Assembly (NCBI GenBank): GCA_964534765.1
Contig: CAZHRJ010000009.1
Location: 1 to 39,556 of the forward strand
Source: CAZHRJ01 sp964534765
GTDB taxonomy: Bacteria; Lindowbacteria; 2-12-FULL-62-27
DNA length: 39,556 bases
Reading direction: 5' to 3'
The notes under the pieces are model-generated. The model was not told where the DNA came from. It searched no databases and saw only the letters and a list, made by a program, of their open reading frames with translations. The position numbers and the translations under genes were made by a program. Positions 7,973 through 15,849 of the stretch are shown here, piece by piece. Numbering within the stretch: position 1 is the first letter of the stretch; every line of letters starts with the position of its first letter.

Positions 7973-8025
7973 CTATTTTAGTTTTCAGAGAACGACCGTA
8001 GACGGTAAGAGAGGAAATCGACACG

Positions 8026-9195
8026 GTGAGCCCAGACTCCAATCCGGCCCCTGAAGGCCAGCACCCGACCATCACGCTCAGTTTCGCGCAAAAGAGTCTG
8101 CTCGCCGCCATCCTGACGATTCTGACTTTACTGGCGATCTTTCTGGTCGCGGAAGGATTTCTTCGATGGCAGGCAAACCGAGCGGGCCAGTCGAATCTCT
8201 CCGTTCAGTGGGTCTATGATAACGGATTCTATTACCATCCGCCCCGCACTCGATTTACGATGCCCAACGAGAAGGGCGATATGGTTGAGATCCAGATCGA
8301 TGACTGGGGACTGCGAAATTCACGGCATTTTTCTGACCGGAAAAAAATTCTCGTCCTGGGGGATTCCTACATCGAGGCCGACAACACCCCGGAAGACCAG
8401 ACGTTCACAGCTGCGCTCGCCGCGCGTCTTCATGACCGCCATCCGGGCTGGACTGTGGTCAACGGCGGTCTGAACGGGTATTCCAATTACGAGTCCTATC
8501 TCCTCCTGAAACACCTCGCCAAAACCGGCTTGAAGCCGGACGCCGTCATCTTGGGCGTCTGCCTGGCGAACGATCTTCACGACAACTTTTTTTCATTTGG
8601 CCGCGGCATCCCGGCCGCGCCGTCCGGATCGGCCGCGCCCGGCCTGATTGACCGCGCGGCTGGAGGCCTGAAACGTCTTTTAAAAAAAAGCCATCTGGTT
8701 CTTTATGTTCATGGCTATCTCAAAACGGCCCGGGAGCCCTACTATTCCTATTATCTCTTCGAGGTCGAGTCGTACCGGACCACGCCGGAGCCGTACGTGC
8801 TCGAAGCCGTCTCCCGGACTCGGCAGACGCTGCGGCTTCTCAAGGAATTCTGCGATGGGGAGGGGATCAAGCTGGGCGTGCTGCTGATTCCGCCGAAATC
8901 CCAAGTCTACGAGGAATTTTTGCTCAGCGTATCTTCAAGTTTTCGGCCGGAGTATATTCAGCGCTGTATGGACATCATCCGCGGCGGGTACTCGTTCGAC
9001 CGTCCGGCCGAATATTTCCGTGACGTCTGTTTGTCGATGCAGATCCCGCTGTTCGACCTGCTGCCCCTGTACCGCCGGCACCGGGCCGAGAAGATTTTTT
9101 ACAAAATCGACGGTCACTGGACTCCGCTTGGCCAATCAATGGCCGCCGATCTCGTCGTCCAGGAGTTCCCATCCGATTTCCTCGTCACGCCCTAG
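8026..9195 (+). CDS. Membrane-anchored SGNH-family hydrolase or acyltransferase
   Basis: A 389-residue protein with one N-terminal membrane helix (about 22-44) and a large periplasmic SGNH domain. Catalytic blocks are visible: block I VLGDSYIE with nucleophile Ser114, a Gly in the NGGLNGYSNYE segment, block III Asn182 in CLANDLHDN, and the D-x-H pair Asp362/His364 in DGHWTPLGQ. The layout resembles AlgJ/AlgX/DltD-like enzymes that move or remove acyl groups on envelope polysaccharides; the substrate is unknown. A GTG start at 8026 follows a purine-rich stretch (AAGAGAGGAAA). It is the first gene of a compact plus-strand run that continues to 26514, and it begins 53 bp after tRNA-Leu. Confidence 0.82.
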   Translation: MSPDSNPAPEGQHPTITLSFAQKSLLAAILTILTLLAIFLVAEGFLRWQANRAGQSNLSVQWVYDNGFYYHPPRTRFTMPNEKGDMVEIQIDDWGLRNSRHFSDRKKILVLGDSYIEADNTPEDQTFTAALAARLHDRHPGWTVVNGGLNGYSNYESYLLLKHLAKTGLKPDAVILGVCLANDLHDNFFSFGRGIPAAPSGSAAPGLIDRAAGGLKRLLKKSHLVLYVHGYLKTAREPYYSYYLFEVESYRTTPEPYVLEAVSRTRQTLRLLKEFCDGEGIKLGVLLIPPKSQVYEEFLLSVSSSFRPEYIQRCMDIIRGGYSFDRPAEYFRDVCLSMQIPLFDLLPLYRRHRAEKIFYKIDGHWTPLGQSMAADLVVQEFPSDFLVTP

Positions 9196-9217
9196 GCCCG
9201 CCACCGCCGCCCTGCTG

Positions 9218-11179
9218 ATGAAACGGGTCTGGTGGGGATTGTATGTGATGGTTTTGATGTCGATATCTCCCTGTGCCGCCGCGCCACTGTTGCAGGAGTC
9301 GTTCGAAACATCCGTCCTGTCCAACCGGGATATCTTTGCCGAGGTTTCACCCACCGTCCGTTCTGAATCCGGCGTGCTTGTTCTGGTTTACCGCTCCGAC
9401 CAGCCATCCGCTCCCGCCGGACTTGAACTCAGTTTACCGATTTCGCCCGTCGATCCGGTGGAGCGGGACTATGACCTGCGTTTTCTGGGCGGCGGCAGCG
9501 ATCTATCCAACTCTCTTTTTGTGTCCTATGCCCTCGGTCCGGGTCGCGGATTTTCCCTTCCCCCGCTGCCGTCCCAGCCCTCGTTAAACGACCGAAGCGG
9601 TTATATTCTCCGGTGGATTCGTCACGGGGACGGGACACCTGAACTGGCGATCTACCGTAATGACGGCGGCTGGGTCCGGCATCTGCTCTCGGAGCGCAGT
9701 CTTCCCGCAAATCCGATTCGAACTCTAAGGCGGGTGGAAATTCAGCACCGAGAAAACGGCGACCACGTGATCACGTCTACTTTCGACGCCGCGCGCGGCC
9801 AGCCGGCCCGCAAGTCGGTACATTTCTTTGATACCTCCTATCCGCCCGGAAATGCCCGGCGAATCTGGCAGGTGGCGGCCAAGGGTCACGCCGCGGTGGC
9901 GACGGACAATGTTCTCATCATGGACACCTGGGCCGTCACCGATCAAACCCATTCCGTACCCGTCTTCGGTCCCCCGCGTCCGCCCGAGCGTGTTTCGACT
10001 CCTGCTCCAACCGCGGGCGCTGGTTCGAAGTCAATCGAGGACCGTCTGTCGATGGCCAGAGGCCTGATGAGCCATGGGGATCCGGTTTCGGCCCGATCGA
10101 TCGCGCAGGAAGCCTTGGCCCTCGCGCCGGGCCACGCGGATGCGATGGAACTTCTGGCGCGGATCGAATCCGAGCTGGGAAATTTGTCGGAATCGATCCG
10201 ATTGCACCGCCGCGTCCTGTCGATCCGCCGCCGGAGGTTCGGCGTCGAGCATCCGTCCGTTGCGGACAGCTTGGAACACATGGCGCGGCTGTACAGTTCG
10301 AAAGATCCCGCGGACGCGGAAAAGCTCTTCCGGATGGCGGTTGATATCCGCCAAAAGGCGTTCGGCCCGGATCACCCGGCTATAGCCTCCGCGCTTCGGG
10401 GCCTGGGCCGGCTCTATCAGAACCAGGGCCGCGACAGCGCCGCCGAGCGGTTCTTTACGCAGTCGCTCGGCATATACGAGCGGACCGGTTCACCGGATTC
10501 GTCGGCGGAGCGAGCGGCGCTGGATGAATTGGGCGCGTTGTATCTGAAACAATCGCGTCATGCGGACTCGTGGCGTGTCTATCGGAGTCTGTTGGCGAAG
10601 CAGGAAGCGATTGGGGAGACATCCAGCCACGGGGTTTCCCTGACTCTGCGTACTCTCTCGCTTTTGTCTCAGACTCTCGGCCGGCAGTCCGAATCGCGGG
10701 AGTACCTGGAGCGGGCGCTGGGCATCACCGAAACCCAGCTGGGCCCGGATCATCTCGAGGTGGCGAAGGTTCTGTCGAATCTGGCGGTTTTGTATCAAAA
10801 CAGCGGCCTCTACGACCATGCCGAGACGCTCTATCTTCGCGCCGTCGACATCCGATCCAGCCGCCTGGGTCCGTCGCATCCACTTCTGGCGCAGACCGTG
10901 TATTATCTAGCCACGCTCTATCGCCAGCTCGGCCGGCTCCCGGAGTCGGAGCGGCAATTCCAGACCGCACTGAGCATTCTGGAGCCGGCGCTGGGACAGG
11001 ATCATGAGCAGGTGGGTGTGATTCTGGAAAAACTGGCGGCTGTCCACCGGCAGATGGGCCGGCCCGATGACGCCGACTCGGCGGCCCGCCGCGCGGAAAA
11101 GATCCGTGGCCGCGGGGTTCGTCGACCCGGCCCGCCTTCGGCCCCGGACACGGCCTTGAAATCGCATAAACCGGAGTGA
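9218..11179 (+). CDS. Exported kinesin-light-chain-like TPR protein
   Basis: A 653-residue protein. An N-terminal hydrophobic segment ending SPCAAAP looks like a signal peptide. Residues about 25-270 form an unrecognised beta-rich region. From about residue 290 the protein is tandem TPRs, including the 42-residue type typical of kinesin light chain (FGVEHPSVADSLEHMARLY, FGPDHPAIASALRGLGRLY, LGPDHLEVAKVLSNLAVLY, LGPSHPLLAQTVYYLATLY). These act as protein-interaction scaffolds. The start at 9218 is chosen because the signal peptide begins there; no Shine-Dalgarno is visible and the frame is open far upstream inside the previous gene, so the start is not secure. The gap to the SGNH gene is only 22 bp. 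Confidence 0.82.
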   Translation: MKRVWWGLYVMVLMSISPCAAAPLLQESFETSVLSNRDIFAEVSPTVRSESGVLVLVYRSDQPSAPAGLELSLPISPVDPVERDYDLRFLGGGSDLSNSLFVSYALGPGRGFSLPPLPSQPSLNDRSGYILRWIRHGDGTPELAIYRNDGGWVRHLLSERSLPANPIRTLRRVEIQHRENGDHVITSTFDAARGQPARKSVHFFDTSYPPGNARRIWQVAAKGHAAVATDNVLIMDTWAVTDQTHSVPVFGPPRPPERVSTPAPTAGAGSKSIEDRLSMARGLMSHGDPVSARSIAQEALALAPGHADAMELLARIESELGNLSESIRLHRRVLSIRRRRFGVEHPSVADSLEHMARLYSSKDPADAEKLFRMAVDIRQKAFGPDHPAIASALRGLGRLYQNQGRDSAAERFFTQSLGIYERTGSPDSSAERAALDELGALYLKQSRHADSWRVYRSLLAKQEAIGETSSHGVSLTLRTLSLLSQTLGRQSESREYLERALGITETQLGPDHLEVAKVLSNLAVLYQNSGLYDHAETLYLRAVDIRSSRLGPSHPLLAQTVYYLATLYRQLGRLPESERQFQTALSILEPALGQDHEQVGVILEKLAAVHRQMGRPDDADSAARRAEKIRGRGVRRPGPPSAPDTALKSHKPE

Positions 11180-11203
11180 TAGAGTGCGGTCTGGAGGTGA
11201 TGG

Positions 11204-11677
11204 GTGCCAGGGCAAATTACCGCGGGCCAGCTGGAGATATTCGAGGTTATGCGGTCACTGTCAGCGGACGAGCGTGAGAAATTGATTCCCCTTTTCAAAT
11301 TCGAGGTGTATCCGACCGGCAAAGTCATTTTTCGCGAGGGGGATCCCGGCACGAAGATGTATCTGGTGCTCAACGGAGTTGTCCAGATCGAAAAGGGCGT
11401 TGACGAATCGAACTCGACCCGTCTGGCGCGTCTGGGCCGGGGCGAGGTATTCGGCGAAATATCGGTGCTCGACCGCAGTCCGCGCACGGCCAGCGCCACC
11501 GCCTATCTGGACACGGAACTGTTGACCTTTTCCCGCCAGCAGGTCGATTCCATCACCACGGAACATCCCGGCGTCGCCGCCAAGATATTTCTGGGCGTTG
11601 CCCAGTCACTGGCCCATCGATTGAGAACGGCAGACGATGAAATCACCCAGCTCACCAAACGCCTCTATTACTTCTAA
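11204..11677 (+). CDS. Cyclic nucleotide-binding domain protein without a DNA-binding domain
   Basis: A 157-residue cytoplasmic protein made almost entirely of one CRP/FNR-type effector domain. It shows the beta-roll start YPTGKVIFREGDPGTKMYLVLNG and a phosphate-binding cassette FGEISVLDRSPRTASATA, in which the Glu and Arg that contact cNMP in the family are present. There is no helix-turn-helix, so it should act as a ligand-sensing partner protein and not as a transcription factor. The GTG start is supported by an unusually perfect Shine-Dalgarno (GGAGGTGAT) two bases upstream. Its 3' end overlaps ruvB by 41 bases. Confidence 0.88.
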   Translation: MPGQITAGQLEIFEVMRSLSADEREKLIPLFKFEVYPTGKVIFREGDPGTKMYLVLNGVVQIEKGVDESNSTRLARLGRGEVFGEISVLDRSPRTASATAYLDTELLTFSRQQVDSITTEHPGVAAKIFLGVAQSLAHRLRTADDEITQLTKRLYYF

Positions 11678-12728
11678 ATCCGCTCCACGGTCCGGCGTCC
11701 TGTCGCCTCTTAGCGGGGAGGAGGTCACCGCGGATCGAGCTTTGCGGCCGACCCGATTCGACGATTTTATCGGCCAGGACAAACTCAAGGACAATCTCAG
11801 GATTTTTGTCGAGGCGGCCCTTCGCCGGGGCGACGCGCTCGACCACGTGCTTCTGTACGGCCCGCCGGGTCTGGGCAAGACCACTCTGGCGTATATCCTG
11901 GCGTCGGAACTCGGAGTGAACATCCGGTCGACCTCGGGTCCGGTCCTGGAGCGGCCTGGGGATCTGGCGGCGATTGTGACGAATCTATCGGAGAGGGACG
12001 TACTCTTCATCGACGAGATTCACCGAATGCCGCCGGTCGTGGAGGAAATTCTCTATCCGGCGATGGAGGACTACAAATTGGACATTGTGATCGGGCAGGG
12101 CGCCGGCGCACAGACATTGAAACTGACGCTCCCGCATTTTACCCTGATCGGCGCCACGACCCGCACCGGCCGGATCACCGCGCCGCTTCGGAGCCGATTT
12201 GGCGTCGACGCGCACTTGAATTATTACACCGTTGGGGAGATGATTCAAATCGTCACACGGTCGGCGCGGATGCTGAACGTCGAGATGGACGCGCTCGGCG
12301 CGGATGAACTGGGCCGTCGCGCCCGGGGAACGCCGCGGATTGCCAACCGGCTGCTCCGTCGCGTTCGGGATTTTGCGCAGGTCAAATCGGACGGCCGGAT
12401 CACACAGGCGGTGGCGCAGCATGCGCTAAGCGCCCTTGAGGTCGACGGGATGGGGCTGGATCCGATGGATCGATCCGTCCTGTCGGCCCTGATTGACAAA
12501 TTTCACGGCGGCCCCGTGGGCTTGGAGACGCTCTCGATCGCCGTCGGGGAGGAATCGGAGACTTTGTCGGACGTATACGAGCCCTTTTTAATTCAGAGCG
12601 GCCTCATGGAGCGCACCCAGCGCGGCCGAGTCGCGACGCCCCATGCGTATCAGTACCTGGGCCGGGTCGTGCCGGCGCCGCTGCGCCGGGCGGAACCCGA
12701 ACTCTTCGGCGCCTCATCGGGAGTGTGA
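11637..12728 (+). CDS. ruvB: Holliday junction branch migration helicase RuvB
   Basis: RuvB is the AAA+ motor that, with RuvA, drives branch migration at Holliday junctions. The 363-residue protein shows Walker A GPPGLGKTT (75-83), Walker B LFIDEIHRM (123-131), sensor 1 and arginine-finger region IGATTRTGRITAPLRSRFG (171-189), sensor 2 GTPRIANRLLRRVRDFA, and a C-terminal winged helix ending near YQYLGR. It is slightly longer than most family members because of about 25 extra residues at the N-terminus. The start lies inside the preceding gene; a later ATG/GTG start in the same frame is not apparent before the conserved region. ruvA and ruvC are not in the window. Confidence 0.97.
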   Translation: MKSPSSPNASITSKSAPRSGVLSPLSGEEVTADRALRPTRFDDFIGQDKLKDNLRIFVEAALRRGDALDHVLLYGPPGLGKTTLAYILASELGVNIRSTSGPVLERPGDLAAIVTNLSERDVLFIDEIHRMPPVVEEILYPAMEDYKLDIVIGQGAGAQTLKLTLPHFTLIGATTRTGRITAPLRSRFGVDAHLNYYTVGEMIQIVTRSARMLNVEMDALGADELGRRARGTPRIANRLLRRVRDFAQVKSDGRITQAVAQHALSALEVDGMGLDPMDRSVLSALIDKFHGGPVGLETLSIAVGEESETLSDVYEPFLIQSGLMERTQRGRVATPHAYQYLGRVVPAPLRRAEPELFGASSGV

Positions 12729-12732
12729 GGCC

Positions 12733-14073
12733 ATGACCGGAATTTTTCACGCGTACGACGTGCGGGGCATTTATCAAAAGGACCTGACCGCCGATCTGGC
12801 GGAGCGGATTGGTCTTGCGCTGTCGAATTTCCTCTCGCCGAACACCTGCGTGATCGGCCGGGACATGCGGGACGGCGGGATTTCTCTGGCCGCCGCAGTC
12901 AGCAATGGTTTGCGCCGGGGCGGGTGCGACACGGTCGACATCGGGCTATGTTCGACGCCAATGAATTATTTCTCGATCGCCAACTATGGCTATGACGCCG
13001 GGGTTCAGGTTACCGCCTCGCACAATACCGCCGAGTACAACGGCTTCAAAATTTCCCAGGAAGACGCCAAGCCGATCAGTTACGAATCCGGCCTCCGGGA
13101 TATTGAAGAGATGGTCGCGGCCGGCAATCTCACGGATTCGGACGAGACCGGCGAGCGCCACCGGCGGCATATCGTGAAGGAATACCATGAGTACGTGCTG
13201 TCCTGGAAAGAGGATCTTCCGTCCAAGCGGAAGCTCAAAATAGTGGTGGACGCCGGAAACGGCATCGCCGGTGTGGACAGCGGCCCGGTATGGGAAAAGC
13301 TTCCGCATGATACGACCACAATGTTTTTCGAGCCCGACGCCCGATTTCCGAACCACGTGCCGGATCCGATGAAAATCGAAAACCTGACGGCGCTGATCGA
13401 CAAGGTCAAGCAGGTGAAAGCGGATTTGGGGATTGCGTTTGACGGCGACGCCGACCGGGTGGCCTTTATCGATGAGGGTGGTCGGCCCGCTCCGGCGGAC
13501 GCGATCACGGCGCTTCTGGCGACGGATCTGTTGCGCAAGGAGAAGAACGCGAAGATCGTGATTGACCTTCGGTCATCCTGGGCGGTCCGGGAGGCGGTGG
13601 CTGCGGCGGGCGGCGTTCCGGTGATTTACCGAGTGGGGCATTCCTACATCAAGATGCGGATGCGGGAGATTCACTCGCTTTTCGCGGGAGAACTGTCGGG
13701 TCACTATTATTTCCGGGATAATTTCTATACCGACAGCGGCATCATCGCGGCGCTCCTCGTCATGAACTCGATGGTCCGCGCCGGGAAGCCCCTGTCGAAG
13801 CTGATCGCGCCTTTTTCAAAATATCACCGGTCCGGCGAGCGGAATTTCCGGGTGCCCGACCCCGCGGCCGCGCTGACGCGGCTGGAGAGCGAGTTTTCAG
13901 CCGGGTCGAAGAAGCTGGAGAAACTGGATGGGCTTTCGATCGAGTTCGAAGACTGGTGGTTTAACGCCCGGCCCTCCAATACCGAACCGCTCCTGAGGCT
14001 GAACGTTGAGGCGACCTCTCCGGACCAGCTCCAGGACAACCTGGCCAGACTCGAATCGGTTCTTCTGGGATAA
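12733..14073 (+). CDS. Phosphomannomutase/phosphoglucomutase (alpha-D-phosphohexomutase)
   Basis: This enzyme interconverts hexose 6- and 1-phosphates, feeding nucleotide-sugar synthesis for envelope polysaccharides. The 446-residue length is normal for the bacterial PMM/PGM group. Seen: an N-terminal YDVRGIY, the phosphoserine loop TASHN with Ser96, the metal-binding loop DGDADR (Asp237, 239, 241), the sugar-specificity loop GELSGHYYF (319-327), and the C-terminal phosphate-binding loop RPSNTEPLLR. All catalytic elements are intact. The ATG at 12733 is four bases after the ruvB stop, with GAGG overlapping that stop. Whether mannose or glucose is preferred cannot be read from the sequence. 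Confidence 0.95.
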   Translation: MTGIFHAYDVRGIYQKDLTADLAERIGLALSNFLSPNTCVIGRDMRDGGISLAAAVSNGLRRGGCDTVDIGLCSTPMNYFSIANYGYDAGVQVTASHNTAEYNGFKISQEDAKPISYESGLRDIEEMVAAGNLTDSDETGERHRRHIVKEYHEYVLSWKEDLPSKRKLKIVVDAGNGIAGVDSGPVWEKLPHDTTTMFFEPDARFPNHVPDPMKIENLTALIDKVKQVKADLGIAFDGDADRVAFIDEGGRPAPADAITALLATDLLRKEKNAKIVIDLRSSWAVREAVAAAGGVPVIYRVGHSYIKMRMREIHSLFAGELSGHYYFRDNFYTDSGIIAALLVMNSMVRAGKPLSKLIAPFSKYHRSGERNFRVPDPAAALTRLESEFSAGSKKLEKLDGLSIEFEDWWFNARPSNTEPLLRLNVEATSPDQLQDNLARLESVLLG

Positions 14074-14097
14074 TCTCCTGAGCGTGAGCCGCCATCC

Positions 14098-15849
14098 ATG
14101 AAGAGCGCGGGGAAGGTCTTGGGCATGGGTTCCGGCGGTGTGGGGCGGCATCTGGCGTTCATGTTGATTGGATTGGGTCTGATGGCGGCGTCGAGCGGCG
14201 CGTCGGAATTTATTTCTCCGGACGAGATAGAGCCGGGGATGATGGGCCACGGTCTGACGGTCTTTCAGGGAACCGAGCCCGAGACGTTTTCGGTCGAGGC
14301 GGTCGGCGTGCTTCGGAACACATTCCCAAAACAGGATCTGGTCATTATTTTCGCAAACGACCCCAAACTTCTGGAGTCGAATGTCGTTGCCGGAATGAGC
14401 GGCAGTCCCATCTACTTCAAGGGCCGGCTCCTGGGCGCGCTGGCGTACGGGCCGCTTTTTTCAAAAAGACCGATCGCCTATGTCACGCCGATCCAAAACA
14501 TGCTGCAGGAGTTGGACCGGCCGCCGGAGCCGGCCCGGCCGTGGCAGAGGGTCTCGATGACGCCGGACCCGGGTGATGCCTTTGGTCAAGGCCCCGGCGT
14601 GTCGACGCTGCTGCCGGTCGAATCGCCCCTGGCCGTTTCGGGATTCTCCCCGTCGCGCATTCGTATTCTCGAAAAGTGGCTCTCTCCATACGGGCTTATC
14701 CCCATGGCTTCGGGCGCGGCCTCCGACCGGCCCGGCGGCCCGGCCTCTTTTTCACCCGGGTCGGCCGTGGGAGTGCAGCTGATGCGTGGGGATATGGCGA
14801 TGACGGCGATCGGTACGGTGACGCATGTGGACGCGAAGGGCCGGGTTCTGGCGTTCGGTCATCCGTTTTTTAATATCGGCCAGACATCGATGCCGGCAAC
14901 CACCGCCCACGTTCACACGTTCATGCCCAGCGTCTTTAGGTCCTACAAACTCTCCTCTCCGCTTCGAACCGTCGGCAGCATGGTCCAGGACCGTCAGCCG
15001 GCGATTGTCATCGATCCGGCCGTCCAGTCGCCGATGGTGCCGGTATCCGTCACGCTGGAAAACACACTCACCGGCCGCCGGTCGGACTATCGGTATGAGG
15101 TTATTCGCGAGCAGATGTTGTCTCCCTTTCTGGCGTTTATGGGTCTGGCGGAGGCGCTGGACGTATCAGAGGCGGGCGGCGTGGGGGATCGGGCGTTTGA
15201 GATCCGCAGCCGAATTTATTTGAAGGGCCGGACGGAACCTGTGGACCTGTCGGACGTGTCGCCGAGTCCGTTCAAGGCGCTGATGGATCTGATGATGCTG
15301 ACGGAAAACAGGATCGTGGAAGTGGTGCCGACGAAATTTGAATTTGACGCGAAAGTGACCAACGCATCGCGGCTGGCGTGGATCGATTCGGTCAAAGTCA
15401 ACGGCCGGAAATACCGGGCGGGCGACCGGGTGAGGATTGATGTCCGGCTGAGGACCCTGCAGGGTCAAACCGCGGATGTGGTTGCAGGAGTTTTGGTGCC
15501 GGGAAATTTTCCCGGCCGATTCGCGGACATCGAAATCCGGGGCGGATTCGGGTTTTCCCAGCCCCAACCCCAGCCGACCACGCTGGTCCAGGTGGTGCGG
15601 CTCATGGAAGTACGCCCCAAAGGCAACATGCTCATCTCACGGCTGCTTCAGGCGCCCCCCGCGCAGACCCAGTCCGGCGAGGTGCTGCCGAATCTTCCCA
15701 TTTTTTTTCAGAAGATATTGCAGGGTGGAGTGCAAGGGGTTCAGCCGGCGGTGGTGCAGCAGCCGTATGAGACGCTGTCGACCGACTGGATCATTCTGGG
15801 GAATCAGCGGATTCAAATCGAAATTGAACCGGAGGGCCGGCCAAAATGA
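14098..15849 (+). CDS. Exported SpoIVB peptidase (S55)-like protein
   Basis: A 583-residue protein with a signal peptide (about 17-36). It matches the S55 domain found outside Firmicutes: PGMMGHGLTVFQG near 47, then VVAGMSGSPIYFKGRLLGALAYGP with putative nucleophile Ser101, and later VLAFGHPFFNIG with His255. In B. subtilis SpoIVB the catalytic His lies before the GMSGSP serine; here the clear FGHPF histidine lies after it, although an extra His51 (MGHG) precedes it. The remaining C-terminal half is beta-rich and unrecognised. Peptidase activity is plausible but unproven. It overlaps the next gene (ATGA), indicating a common complex or pathway. The Shine-Dalgarno is poor; an in-frame ATG at 14125 is an alternative start. 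Confidence 0.82.
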   Translation: MKSAGKVLGMGSGGVGRHLAFMLIGLGLMAASSGASEFISPDEIEPGMMGHGLTVFQGTEPETFSVEAVGVLRNTFPKQDLVIIFANDPKLLESNVVAGMSGSPIYFKGRLLGALAYGPLFSKRPIAYVTPIQNMLQELDRPPEPARPWQRVSMTPDPGDAFGQGPGVSTLLPVESPLAVSGFSPSRIRILEKWLSPYGLIPMASGAASDRPGGPASFSPGSAVGVQLMRGDMAMTAIGTVTHVDAKGRVLAFGHPFFNIGQTSMPATTAHVHTFMPSVFRSYKLSSPLRTVGSMVQDRQPAIVIDPAVQSPMVPVSVTLENTLTGRRSDYRYEVIREQMLSPFLAFMGLAEALDVSEAGGVGDRAFEIRSRIYLKGRTEPVDLSDVSPSPFKALMDLMMLTENRIVEVVPTKFEFDAKVTNASRLAWIDSVKVNGRKYRAGDRVRIDVRLRTLQGQTADVVAGVLVPGNFPGRFADIEIRGGFGFSQPQPQPTTLVQVVRLMEVRPKGNMLISRLLQAPPAQTQSGEVLPNLPIFFQKILQGGVQGVQPAVVQQPYETLSTDWIILGNQRIQIEIEPEGRPK

